Assembly (NCBI GenBank): GCA_023333565.1
Contig: JAJKFH010002198.1
Coordinates: 806,001 to 870,000, forward strand
Length of the DNA: 64,000 nucleotides
DNA from: Puffinus mauretanicus
Taxonomy: Eukaryota; Chordata; Aves; Procellariiformes; Procellariidae
Direction: 5' to 3'
The notes beneath the pieces are model-generated. The model was not told where the DNA came from. It saw only the letters and a list, made by a program, of their open reading frames with translations, and ran no database searches. Within the stretch, counting starts at the first letter, position 1; each line of letters begins with the position of its first letter. Both the position numbers and the translations under genes were made by a program. Of the stretch, positions 24,805-37,087 are shown piece by piece.

Positions 24805-27248
24805 ATATGTAAGTATAAATCATTTGCAGACCTGCAGTGAGAAGCAGTGTTGCTCTCCAGACACCTGTTTTGTGTGCCTGTTAGGTCAAAATTAGCTATA
24901 TAACAGCAGATTGTCAATCTGATTTGCATGTATATTTGCTTTGAAGCTTTTGGCCATTGCACTGGCAGTTCTGCCCATCAGTCTCCAGAGTGAGACAACC
25001 TATTCTTTCTCAGCAATTTTTTTTATTTTAAAACCATTGATTTGCAGAGTTTATTGTTAGACTCTACTTCACTTTTTCATAGGTAGGAGCCTCATACCAC
25101 TCAGGACAAGGAATAGTCTATCTTATAATCCTTTGTTAAATGGGCTTTTTTAAGCTTGGTAAAATGAGTGGAAGACTTTTTCTGTTGATCTCACCCTATT
25201 TGCCCACAATTAGTTTAGGGCAAAGCCTCAGCTGCACTGTCCCTCTGTCTTTTAAGGAAACAGCCCATCCCCAAAATCAGTTTTCTCCTTTTTCCAACAT
25301 GGGTAGGATTTTGGTTAAAGAATTTAGTTCAGAAGCTTGTGCAGTTTTTTGAGAAGCCTTTCAAAGACTTTGTCGCTAAAATCAGCTCTTCCATATTCTT
25401 CTTTCTTGTGTGCTTAGCTGCAAGTGGGCCAGATCATCATCCACTGTTATCATCAGTTTTTCAAATGTTCTGTCATTTCCAGATATGGTTTCTGTTCAGC
25501 TGTCTGACCACTTGCTGTCTTTTCACAAAATGCTGTCAGGTCTTGCAGTCCATTGTTTTGGTAAAAGTTCTGGTAATCCTCCAACCACTTTTTCAGAAAG
25601 TAATTTTCTCAGAGCATCAAGAGAGCCTTTGGTGTATGGGAGTGTTTGGCCCTGCTGTCTTTACTATTTTGAGTGTCCTTGTTAATCTCTGCTCTAATAC
25701 TGGTAAAATTTGGGGTTTTTCTTTGTGGTGTTTTTTTTTTTTTTTTGAGGGAGTTCTTTTTGTATCTTTCCCACTTTCTTGACTTTTTGCAGTGCCTATA
25801 GTATACCTGCATGATAGTATATGGCTACTTGATAGCATCTGTTTGCTATTGCTCTTTTGTTTTCACTTTGAATGCATGGAGGCTGGATGTGATATCTAGG
25901 GCTTCTTTGATAACTCCTTAATGCACCTCAGATGACTGCCCTTTAGGATTCATTCCTGGGCCAAATCCCACAGCATTTTATTTCTGTATGCTAAGCCTAT
26001 CGCTGTCTCCACATTGTATCTTCATAGTTCATCTTTCTCACAGAGCGTATAGTGGGGAGAATAGTAGCTCATGGCTTAGAGTCCAGGTACATGTCGAAAT
26101 TAAGGTATTCCTTGCTGCTGCTGTTCCTGTTTCATGGTGAAGGGAATCCTGATCTCGCATATGTCTTTCAGTACTGTGCAGGTCCATTTGTTGCTCAGCC
26201 TGTGCTGGAGATACATATTGTGTACACCTACACTTCTTAAGTTTTCACAAATTTGTAGCAGTCATTTGCCTGCTTAATTTCTTCCTCATGGCTCTTTTCA
26301 TTTGGAGGTGGGTTTAATCAGCACCACCTGCTTCACAGTGTCTGGTGCATGAACAAATACTGGTGCTGTTCAGCTACTTCTCAGTTCTTTCCTAAGATCA
26401 ATCCCTTTCCCAAGAACCAGTTGGTGAGGCTCATGTGTTGATTTTTAAAGTTGGTTGTATTTGTCATTGAGCTAGTTACACTGGAATAGTTTGGCACTCT
26501 CCTGGCCCTGTTGCTTGGGATTGTGCCACCATGTCTGTCAGATACTGTGTCACCCAGGAATGTGAGCCTTGGCCATCCAATGCCTTTCTGAGCATTTTCT
26601 TGTCCATGTGATTTTGCAATAGTACTCTGCTGTGCCTCTGTATTTCATCTGGAGTTTTCCAGAGCCATCGCTCTCTAGCATGTATCTCTGTATCGGGCAC
26701 CGGCTTTCTGAGGACAGCTTTGGAAGGGGCATCACGATCAAGGAAGTCCAACAGATGTAGGTCACCCTTATCTGTTGTAGCCCTGAGATCACACCAAACC
26801 CTGAAGATCTTCTTGGGTGCTGCTCCATTTCTCCACTTCTGTCTCAAACTATTCTCAACTTAGTGGTAGCAGCTTTGATTTTTCTGCCTTTTCTTTCCTC
26901 TTCTATCCAAGTTTGAGACTGGCATGAGGCAGAGTACTGCAGCAGAATTAAATGTTTTTTATAATCTAGGAAAATTATATCAAGTGTAATTTCACATGGA
27001 AACAAAACTGAATTACATCAAGACAGCTAATGTTACGTAGGAGGCCGAATACTAACGTATGTATAATGATTAGCTGTTTTTAAAATTGGCTGTTTTTCAG
27101 TGTATACATTACGTCGGCTTTTTGTATAAAAATCTGTTTTGTTAAGTACTCAATAGCATATATTGTGATCATTCTTGCTTAGCTGAATTAAGTTAATTCG
27201 AGTGGTGGTTGTGAGATGACGATACACTTCTGCGTTTTATGTTTATTC

Positions 27249-27386
27249 CGCGGCTGGAGAAGGGGCCCGAGCAATGCTGCACCTCCCCCTCGTGGAGGAC
27301 GGCGGAGGAAGCGGGAGCGCCCGGCGGGCGCCGCCTTGGGAGCGGCGCGGCGGCCAGGGATGCGCCGATCCGCATCGAGTCCTACG
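27249..27386. promoter_or_regulatory. Very small, dense CpG cluster (possible CpG-island core)
   Basis: About 20 CpG dinucleotides fall in roughly 140 bases with very high G+C, with sharp edges into AT-rich flanks that hold almost none. Vertebrate methylated DNA loses CpG over time, so such a patch usually means an unmethylated regulatory element or a recent GC-rich insertion. It is shorter than the usual CpG-island cutoff of 200 bp or more. Open frames cross it on both strands, but their Arg/Pro/Ala-rich translations are what any GC-rich DNA gives. No TATA box, clear splice donor or known first exon could be identified next to it. Confidence 0.4.
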
Positions 27387-28450
27387 TGTTTTCTTCCCAT
27401 TTTGAATATGGGCCAGTATTTCTTTAGGAGTGGAAGTTACTGGGGGAAATGCTGTTCTCTTAACCGTGTTTCTCAGTGACAGAAACAGTTTGTTTCCTGA
27501 TGAGGTACTATAGCGGTAGCAATTTCAGCATTTTAAGGCTGTGTCCCATCTTCACTAACATATATGAAAAGAGGCAATCTTTTTTTTTCCTGTTGGCTAA
27601 AAAATTAGGATCATACTCTTCATATTTGGCTTTTCTAGAAGCATCTCTTGAGTTACTTTGTGGTGGAAGGATGCTTGGCGTGGGTATTCTGTAAACTTGC
27701 AAAATTGTGATCTGTGATTAGTGCTCAAAATATAATAGACTAAACCCTAAACTTCTTTAAATGGGACTCCTTAAACATCTGCTTCTTGCTTTAGAATATG
27801 TTTACAGTTGTGTGCTAGTTTCAGTGGTTAGATCAAGAAATCCTGTGATGGTCTGAGTCATTTGGCTGCAGCATGCGTAGCAACAGTGTCATCGTCTCTG
27901 TTGATATTGGTGACAGGAGGTGGAAGTTGCCCACCCTCTCGGTGCAGCTCTGCACCGCACTCCTGTGCCTCTCCTCCCCCAGCCATTTCCCCAGGGCGCT
28001 GAAGAGGCTCTTGCAGCCCACCTGGCTGCTCCAAGTGGAGGAGTGGTGGGAGACATAGGCTCTGTGCAGCAGTCTTGGGGCCTGTGGAGAGAGAGGATCT
28101 ATTAATTGTGTTTTCCTTTATGAGGTTGTGCGGGCAGGCATTCATGTGCATATGAGAGAGAGATGGATTCAGCTCCATTTTGAAGCTGTTACCTGGCTGT
28201 GCTGTTGGCCACATAGAGGCTGAGGTCTGTGCGTCGCTGGAGCTGGGGTGGTCCAGTGTGACCCCCTCAGTACAATGGTTGGCAGAAACAGAGAATCTCG
28301 TTATTGTTTCACAGCCCTTGGAATTGCTTCCTTGGACGTTGAATCAGTGTATCACAGCAAAATAGAAAGAATTGTTTCCAGGCAGCTGGACTCTGGGAGG
28401 CAGCACTCATATGTGTTTTCAGCTGCATCTGATAGATAAGGTGGCTTTAT

Positions 28451-28477
28451 CTCTCTCTCTTTTTTTTTTTTTTTTTT
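28451..28477. repeat. TC repeat followed by poly-T
   Basis: Five TC units are followed by 17 T, forming an uninterrupted pyrimidine tract. It is a simple repeat. Confidence 0.9.
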
Positions 28478-29305
28478 AAAGAAAATGTTTTTAATATGTT
28501 GGCATTTCTTTTGCAACTGTTCTTACCTTTAACTCACACTCTCAGCTCTTCACAAAATAATGGGAAAATATTTCTTTGAAACTTGCAAGCAATGTTTGGT
28601 CTTGATGACAGTGAAAACCCATCATCCTCTGTGTATTGATACTGCCCATTTAAATAGCAATCACCTGCTGTGGACAGGGTCATGCTCTAGTTATGATCTG
28701 TGAGCTGGCACATCAGTTTAGGCCTGGGTAATGCATGTGGCCTTTACGAGAGAGCTGAACATTCAGGCTATGTTTCAACTTTTGGCTACTGCTGAGTAGT
28801 CTTAATTGGTAAGTAGCCTCTTCCATTGTATAGATGCTGTACCAGTTTCGTAACATCTGAATGTATTTCCACTGATTTGAAACTACATTCCTTCTGGTGT
28901 GACGTCCTAATCTCTACAAGCAGAATTTTCCATAAAATTTTTTTTCCCCGCAAGGCCGGTAGAACTTCTTAATCCTCTATTTTTGCTTCAGAACATCATT
29001 TGAAGTATTTGAGGCTGTGCTTTTATATTAGTCCTTTTAGAGAACAGGATTTTACCACTGGGAAGTCTCATTGACGTTAATGTATGAATTGTATGAATGA
29101 GGGGGTTTCAGGATGTAGCTTATACGTGAGATTTTGGTAAAGCTTCTTGCAAGGTGAAATACTGCTGTGTATATGGAAGAGTAACAGACTAGTTGGTGAT
29201 GTCTTTGATTTTGGTGGTGTTCATTGTTGGTTTTTTGTGCTAGCTATTGATTTGTAGATCCAGCGAGCCTTGAAGAGGGACCAGATTGAGATACCTTGCT
29301 GTTCT

Positions 29306-29387
29306 GCCCTTCTCTTTTTTCTTTTTTTTTACTTCTTCTCCCCCCCCATCTCTTCTCCTTCTTCTCTTTCTTTCTCTCTCTCTTTCC
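29306..29387. repeat. Long polypyrimidine tract
   Basis: About 80 bases are almost purely C and T on the plus strand (one A at 29331 and one at 29349), including a CCCCCCCC run near 29340 and TCTCTCTC near 29373. Such strand-asymmetric tracts can adopt triplex (H-DNA) structure. It also explains the Ser/Phe/Leu-rich and Lys/Glu-rich open frames on the two strands here. Confidence 0.85.
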
Positions 29388-32300
29388 AACAACTTCTTTT
29401 TTCCTGCAAATTCTGTTGCTTTCCCATGTCACCAATGAAACTGATGAGCAGTGAAAAACTAATACTGACATTTGTAGTTGTGTGATTCGGCTTTGGAGTT
29501 CCTGTGCTAGTTAGATTTTTGAAGGAATGGAGATTTTTTGTGTTTCTCTTTTGTGTTCAGTTGACTATTTTAGCACATAGAAGTACAGCACTTCACCAAT
29601 TTACACTCAGAGTGCACTTGGGACATATTTCTTCATAGCTGTGCTGGATAGGGACTTACTTTTTTGGGAAAAAACAACTTGATTCTGAAAAAACGGTTGG
29701 GATAATGACAGCCAAAATATACAACAAGCTGACAGAATATTAGAGAGAGGTTATCTTGAAATAATGGGCCTGGTGAAAAGGCCCAAGTAAATGGAGGAGG
29801 TACTATCTGAGATGCAGTCTTGACATTTGTTGTATGAAAATGCCACAGTAAAATAAAATAGTTCTTGCTCCCACAGAGTAGTAGGTCTTCTGGCTCTGGT
29901 CATCTGTCAGACTTCTATACAGAAAGGTAGAAAGCACAGAGATATTTGCTGCCATATCTATTCTCCTGTCTTGCATAGCCATCTGCCTGTTATCACTGTA
30001 CTTTTTAAAAGCATTTCTGTTTGCTCTAAGCCTTTAACAATAAAATTCAGAATTCTGTTGTTCAAGTTCATCTGGCCAAGACAGGCTGAACTCCACACTG
30101 AAAGTATTTGGGCTTGGATTTTAAGCTACTTGGGTGCCTTAAAATCTTGAAAAGTCTTACGGTGTTCTGCCCTGGTTTACTGCTTTCCCATTCCTGACAA
30201 AATGGAATATCCTTAAAATGAGAAAGTGCATGTTATTATTCTGTGTAGATCCCAACTATCATGATGGATTTAGGCCTTTTCTGAGAGTGAAGATTTTGGA
30301 GAAGGAATGGGAAAAAAGATGTATTTTGTGAAATATCAAGTTATTTAAAAATTCAAAGTCTTTTGTTGATAAATTTCCTATTTTGTGTAGGTGTCTTTGA
30401 GGTTTTCTACCTGTTTTGGCTTGCTGGTTTTTAGAATTCCTGCAGATATATTTAACCTAGTTTATCTTTATTCTGTGAAGTCAAACAATGTTGTATGCCT
30501 TTGTCTTATTACTCATTAGAGCTGTGATTTATTTTAAACTATTTATAGCAAGATGTTCATAGATCTTTCCATTATTTATTACAACCTATGGGGAGAGATG
30601 GTGCTTCATAATGCTGGGGACGATTTGAACAGACTTATAGAGTACCCCAAGGGAAAGGCTTTTCCCTTAGGCTTTGTGGCATCTCAAGCAAATCCAAAAT
30701 GACTCAAGAGTTCTGCGTTTAAATTTATTAGGACTTTTCATTTAATGAAAAATTGGAATGCTTTGGTTTTCCATCCTGTCTTCAGATAGCAATCAAACGC
30801 CAAAATAAAGGAAATTTCACCAGGGCAAAAATTCAGTTCTTTGATCAGTTGCTTTATGTTTGGTACCTCTTAATACAACTGTTTGATGGTTGCAGATTGA
30901 GGGCTCTAGTATGAAGGTTTACGTGCTGCAAAGAACATGCATGTGCGAAATAGAGTAGATCTGGCAACGCAAGTTATTTTCATCACAAAAATAGATTACT
31001 TTTAATCCAACTTCAGTTTTTCAGCCTCATTGTGCATTCTTTAATCATTTAGAGTGTTCAAGGACTTGCTTATGTCCTTGCTTAAGAAAAACTGTCTAAA
31101 TAAGTGTTTAAACTATGTGGCCTGTTAGCTACATTTCTACAGGTGCCTAAAGAATGTGATCAGATGCCTTTGAGAGCTTTCTTTTCATTTTTTGAAACAG
31201 CCTCTGAAGCATGGGGCTCCTGATGACAGTTAATCTGCTAAGAGGGGTAAAGTCTGGCTATATATACCTGCCCCTGCATGAAAGGGTTGTAAGCAGTTAG
31301 CAAGGATTAAATTAAGGGGTTTAACTCAAACTTGGGAGGAAGATGGTTTCCTCTTGTAAAGGGAGAAATTCTAGACCTGTCCAGAGAATTAAGCTCCCCT
31401 TGTTTGTGGATTCTTTAAGAATTGAAGAGGAAAAAAAAAAAAACCAAACAAAAAAATCCCAACTATGTAGATGTAAAAGTTGAAATTCACATTTAAACTA
31501 TTGCAGGTACACCAGTACACAGTTCTTTCCCTTGGTGGACACTCCTCTTTTCTGTGTGTGTGTGTTTGTGTTGGAAGGAGTTTAAAGTAAATGAAAAATG
31601 TGGCCGTCTTTTGAAGCAAGAGTGCTAATGCTAAAGTAAGTCAGTTAACTTGAATAATTATTTTTTTCTGCCTGTATAGTTGCAATGAAAGCACTTGTTC
31701 TGTATAGAAATGTCTTTTAGTTGAACTTAGGAGATGATATTTGCACTTGAATTTGGGAAGTGTGTGTTTTAAGTATGAGAAGACTGTGCCAGAATTCACT
31801 CTGAAATTTGTATGCATTCAATTAATTCTTAACTGTTCAGTAAAAAATGGAAGCATCCTGGCTTCGTTGACTGAAAGGTGAAGTTGAAAATTGTTTGCAT
31901 GTATGCATAGGCCCATGTCACCCTGTTCCATACACACCTTGTGTGGAAACATATAGGGGCAAGACTTGGCTTCATATTCAGCATCTGATCACTATCCAAT
32001 ATATATCTTTTGTGAATATAAGGGTTTCAGAAATTTCAAGAATTGCAGGAAAGGTTTGCACAGACGAGCAAGATGGCTGAAAACATTCTGATGGAAAAGT
32101 TTTTATTTCTAAAGAGAGCAAGCCCTCTGTCGCCTGCTTCATGGCAATTGAATTGTTTCGCAGAATTTTCTGTTGGGTCTCAATGGTATTACAAGTGGAA
32201 CCTCTCTGATGGGAATCCCATTAGCAGTCTGACTAACACAGCTGTATGAGTTGTCTGCTGTCACTGCCAAAGTTCTGGTGTGGCACTGAGCACTTCCCAG

Positions 32301-32900
32301 TGCATCTCCTGCTCCCTCCATGTTGCTGAAACTGCTCGAGGCAAAGTCTCTGTAGACAGCTTTCTGGTCAAACAGTGAAACCAATGCTCTATACTGATTT
32401 TCTTTATCCTGTAAGCTACCTTGTATACTGTTGTCCGTTTTCTTCCTGAAATTTTGTCTCTCTGGGTTTTGTAGAACCTGTTTTGCTTAATTTTTCCCTC
32501 CTACCTTCTTAATCACTCTTACAATGCCTCTTTCCACTCCATCTTGCTATGTTTCTTAGGGGCTGAGCCATGGTCCCTTTCTTTTATTTACATCACATAA
32601 TCTCATCTGTAAATATAAATCAATTCATCTTTGTCATGATGGATTGCAAATGACTTTCTTTATTCCAGACCTTTCTTCTTCAGCCAGAACTAAAGAGAGC
32701 TTCTTGTGGCTATTCAGCTAGATATCAACAGCTCAACATGTCTAAAACAGACCTCCTGTAGACTCCTCTACTGCTGCTTCCTTGTCACTCTGGAAAACAA
32801 CCTAATCTTGCCATGACGTCCATAACGTGTGTCATTTATTACTTTGTTCTTTCTCTAAGTTCAGAAACAACATAGTGTTATTGATGACTAAATCATATTA

Positions 32901-33532
32901 GTGTGCTCAGGTGGCCAAGAAGGCCAACGGCATCCTGGCCTGTATCAGAAATAGTGTGGCCAGCAGGAGCAGGGAGGTGATCGTTCCCCTGTACTCGGCA
33001 CTGGTGAGGCCGCACCTCGAATCCTGTGTTCAGTTTGGGCCCCTCACTACAAGAGGACATGGAGGTGCTGGAGCGTGTCCAGAGAAGGGAACCGAAGCTG
33101 GTGAAGGGCCTGGAGCACAAGTCTTATGAGGAGCTGCTGAGGGAACTGGGACTGTTTAGCCTGGAGAAGAGGAGGCTGAGGGGAGACCATCACTTCTCTA
33201 CAACTACCTGAAAGGAGGTTGTAGCGAGGTGGGGGTTGGTCTCTTCTGCCAAGTAACTAGCGATAGGACAAGAGGACATGGCCTCAAGTTGCGCCAGGGG
33301 AGGTTTTACTGGACATTAGGAGAAATTTTTTTACTGAAAGAGCGGTCAGGCCTTGGAACAGGCTGCCCAGGGAAGTGGTGGAGTCACCATCCCTGGAAGT
33401 ATTTAAAAGACGTGTAGATGAGGCCCTTAGGGACATGGTGTAGTGGGCATGGTGTGTTGGATTGACGGTTGGACTCGATGATCTTAAAGGTCTTTTCCAA
33501 CCTTACTGATTCTATGATTCTATGATTCTATA
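32901..33532 (+). mobile_element. CR1 LINE, short 5'-truncated copy
   Basis: About 630 bp, from GTGCTCAGGTGGCCAAGAAGG to three octamer units GATTCTAT ending near 33532. Its 3' UTR (GGTTGGACTCGATGATCTTA, then AAGGTCTTTTCCAACC) and C-terminal coding region are nearly the same as those of the copy at 789-2005, so both belong to one subfamily of similar age. No target-site duplication was seen. Confidence 0.95.
32911..33443 (+). pseudogene. CR1 ORF2 C-terminal fragment, frameshifted
   Basis: Only the C-terminal region after the catalytic palm remains: [20 protein letters not shown], then [16 protein letters not shown] in the first frame. The frame then shifts to [20 protein letters not shown] and [11 protein letters not shown], shifts again near 33190, and once more before the final block. 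The original stop is TAG at 33441-33443. It has no catalytic residues and no coding function. Confidence 0.9.
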
Positions 33533-34395
33533 TTTCTCTGTGTGATTTCTTAAAATAAGTTCATTGCTGTTTCAACAAACAATCAAAACTTCGATCCAGC
33601 TCTTCTGCACCTTTTAAACAAGCTTGCCAATTAGTCCAGCATCCTTTCCCTTGCTTTCTTCAGGTCAGTCCTGCACTCTCATACCCATTCAAACAGATTC
33701 AGTGAAAATCATTATTGTATCCTGTGGCAAAGAGAAGAGAAGCAAGCTATGAGCATCTCTTCTGAATTTCTTTTCCTTCCTTGCACAGACCATGGTCTCA
33801 ACTTTTCTAGATCTTTATAAACTCTCAGTCATTACAAAAGCACCACTCCATCCTCTTTCATCCATTGATTAAAATTTCAGGCTCAGTCCTGTGCTTTCTT
33901 AGTGCAATAATATGCTTTCTCCTTGAGAACATCTCCAAGGTAGTCTCCATAGCCTCTTGATGACCCTTTCTTTAAAACTCCTTTATTGTGATGCCCAAAA
34001 AGCTTGGAAATGGTCAGGTTGCTGGGATATTTCTCTAAGTACCTATCAAACTAGCCAGTATTGTTTGATTTTTTTTTTTCCTTCTGCCTCCTCCTTTGTC
34101 ATCTCTTACTGTGTTCTTTGATGGCAAAGTCCATGGAGTCAGGACTGTCTTTGTTCTTTTTTTTTTTTTTTTGTATCACACCCAGCACAAGCAGCATCCT
34201 GCATTGTCACTGAGAACATTAAGACTGTTACAATATTAACTAAGTAATTAATTATAGTTACAGCGTTGCAGAGAGATTTTTTGTAGTGTATATTCTTGAG
34301 AGGGGTGGAGGTAGAAGCATGCAGTAGGAGTGCCAGTTGATCATTTCATCCCTTTGGAACTTACCACCGTGTTTTCCTAGGAAAAAAGTGTTTTC

Positions 34396-34414
34396 AAAAA
34401 AAAAAAAAAAAAAA
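34396..34414. repeat. Poly-A tract (19 nt)
   Basis: An uninterrupted A run. A second 19-A run lies about 280 bases downstream (34697-34715). Neither follows a recognisable retrocopy. Confidence 0.9.
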
Positions 34415-34696
34415 GGCCGACAAAGAGCAACCACATTGCAAATAAAAGATGTTCTTAGCTAATCTGAAGGGGCATTTGGCTGCTTCACAAAAACACTGTG
34501 TATTTTGGCAAAGTTAGGAGCTTTGGCTTAGGAAGATCCATGTTTGGAATAACAGGGTGTGTTGCAAGTCAAAATTCAGGTATCTTGGCAGAGATGTATG
34601 CGTAATCTGGCATGATGCCTTTCTGCACTGTGCCTAGCTGTAGCAAGTGCTAAAGTCCCTTGTGAACAATATATGAATCTCATTTCAGGGAGAAGG

Positions 34697-34715
34697 AAAA
34701 AAAAAAAAAAAAAAA
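34697..34715. repeat. Poly-A tract (19 nt)
   Basis: An uninterrupted A run followed by GAGGAGGAGGGAAGAGGGAG, together forming a purine tract of about 40 bases. Confidence 0.9.
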
Positions 34716-34956
34716 GAGGAGGAGGGAAGAGGGAGCCAGGATTTATTTTAACATTTAGTGGATATAAAAAACAAGTATCAAGAAGCAAAACATTTCCGTG
34801 AAGCATTTGCTGTGAAAATTCTGCAACTTCTTGTTGCAAACCTCTTTATCGCTTGGATTGGCTGGTTTCCAGAGCATCAAGGCTAGGAATTTAGGGACTG
34901 AAATATAATCAGTGGTGATACATTTTAACCACATAAAACATTCTCTGCTTCCAAAG

Positions 34957-35041
34957 CCTACGGTGTCTCTAGTAAGCAGTGCAACAGCAACAGCTCCTTG
35001 CTGCTGGACTCCAGAGACGAGGAAAATATTGGATCAGAATG
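34957..35041 (+). CDS. Candidate internal exon (85 nt), unrecognised gene
   Basis: The segment lies between an acceptor-like CATTCTCTGCTTCCAAAG (ending 34956) and a good donor GTAAGA (from 35042, after AATG). It is open for 27 whole codons in the frame starting at 34959, entering with two bases of a split codon and leaving with two (phase 1 in, phase 2 out). The peptide has balanced composition, including YGVSSKQCNSNS and then SLLLDSRDEENIGSE, and the DNA keeps two CpGs and G+C above its flanks, all of which favour coding. The acceptor's pyrimidine tract is only fair. I do not recognise the protein. Its entry phase matches the exit phase of the segment at 15928-16011; no convincing next exon was found downstream. 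Confidence 0.33.
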
Positions 35042-36526
35042 GTAAGAAGCTCTCTACTTTTCACCAGATCTAGATTATTACTTTGAAAAGAATGTTTAAA
35101 AGATAATGATGAAATTAGTAGGGATCAGTATTTAAACCAAGAAAACAGTGTGTAAGATACAGTGGCATTATCAATGTTTTGCTGGAAGAGATTAGCAAAG
35201 CAAGTTGGTGACAAATACCTTTAGCACTGAACATGTTGTGCAGCTTATATAAAATCTTTTAAAATTGGGAAACACTGCTGACTAGAATTTGATGTAAAAT
35301 GTAAGCCTGTCTACTTGTTTTATTGCAGAAGGACAGCTGCGTGGGCTTTTAAAATAATTTTGCAGTAATAACCACCGTCGCAGACTTTATGCATAAAAAT
35401 ATAAATAAATCTATGCTGATTGCTTATGCAGCCTATATGTTTATATGTTTTCTTTTGTTGGGTTTTTGCTGGGGTTTTGGGGTTTTGTTTTTCAGAAGGA
35501 AGCAGAGATGCGCAGTACGTACCTTTGACTTTTAGGGAGTTATGAAGTTTTTCTTTTTCTGGGTTTTCAATCTGTGAAGACCTGTTAGTCACATTGTATT
35601 TCTCTAGTGTAATTGTTTGGTGGGAAAAATAACCAAGGAAAACTTTTTAGGATAGTGATTTTACTCTTTGTAACAATTTAAATATTCTGATCTAAATATT
35701 AAAACAATAGAAGTAGAATATAAACCACACAAATATAAAATCTGAAATTATTGTAAATTGATACCAATGCTATTAGTAGTTTAAACAATGCCTGAAGATA
35801 CAATAAAAATATTCTTATTAGCAGTTTGCTGTGTATTAAAGAATTGGAGGGGGGATGCAAATATTGGGAGTGTTTACTCCCCAGACTCATTGTCAAGACT
35901 TTTTTTTTTTTTTTTTAATTGAAATATGCATCAAGCCCAGTCTCTGGGAACACAACCATTCATTTTAAGTGCGTACTAAGTCCAGGAACACATTGATTAT
36001 GAAATTACAGTACATCAGACTTATTTAGTAATTTGTTTTCCTTTCACCCTGAAGAGTACTGAAATGTGCTTACTTGACAGCCCAGCTGATGTGTGGGAAA
36101 TTATTCTCTTTGTGATTCAAATGGAAGAGGAGATTTTTAAAAGAGCAACTATGGGAGTTTAAAAAGTGTACAGCAGATGTGAAACTATGTCAGATTTGGT
36201 ATTTTTTATTTCTTGTGTATTTGTTGTTGCTCAGCAGTATGAAAATTAGAATGCAAGAACTAAAACTATCACTGAATGCTTTCTGATCTCTTCCTTTTCT
36301 AAGTGGTTTCACTAAGTGGCAAGAAATAAAATACTGAAGTACAGTAGATAGTAAATCATGTTATCTTGGTCTATATATTCTAGATTATGACTGTAAACAC
36401 ACTTTGATGTGTTAAAGATTTATATTTTCCTTCTCAACATGCAGCATAGATTACAAAATTGATAATTGAATGGCAACCAGGCTGTAAGGTTCTTGGAAAG
36501 ATGCTTAGGATTAATCTAAGTATGTT

Positions 36527-36564
36527 TCTTGTTGTTATTGTTGTTGTTGTTATTATTACTATTT
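36527..36564. repeat. GTT/ATT trinucleotide repeat
   Basis: A short, imperfect run of GTT changing into ATT. It encodes the Val/Ile stretch of a chance open frame at 36459-36680. Confidence 0.85.
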
Positions 36565-37040
36565 TCTTGACAAAAATGCCCAATGTTGAGTATTCATTAA
36601 ACACTACTGTGGTACTGAAGAGATTTCAATGTATTGTTGTTTCTTGTCAGAAAAGAATGTTAGTATTATCATGTATCTGAATTTTGGTGTAGGAAAACAT
36701 TGGAGGTAGGAGATCTGGCTGCTTTTCCCTGTTGTAAACACAGAACTTAATTAATAACAAATGAGGTTATATATATATCCAGGTGTGTGATTCCTTAGTT
36801 CCTATGTAAGTCAAATACAGATATGCTTCAGAAACAGCAAATTAAGGAAAACATTTCCTTCTAGAAACATAACATCCATGTACTGCCACATACTTGCTTT
36901 TGATAAAGTTTAAGCCAAAGTAAACTTGCATTGTGTCCTGCCTGACATGGATTAGTTAGGTAACTAGTGCAGGCAGTTCACAAGGGATCTATTTCTTTCA
37001 ATTTGGATTGCCTGGGCAAGGGTCTGGCATATGTTGTTGA

Positions 37041-37051
37041 AGAGAAAGAAA

Positions 37052-37084
<33 letters not shown>

Positions 37085-37087
37085 AGA
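37041..37087. repeat. Long purine tract with 26-A core
   Basis: A purine-only stretch, AGAGAAAG followed by 26 A and then GAAGAAAAAAAG, is followed about 25 bases later by a C-rich run (CCTCCCTACCTCCCCCCCCC). The A core may be a decayed retroposition tail, but nothing recognisable precedes it. Confidence 0.88.

Larger units (their letters stand above)
24805..32900. other. Unique sequence with a CpG cluster and simple repeats
   Basis: About 8 kb. It contains the dense CpG cluster at 27249-27386, a TC/T tract at 28451-28477, and a pyrimidine tract at 29306-29387. Two minus-strand open frames with protein-like composition (26476-26847 and 32139-32384) are discussed under findings. Neither has a domain I recognise or a clear gene structure. 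No mobile element is recognised. Confidence 0.55.
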
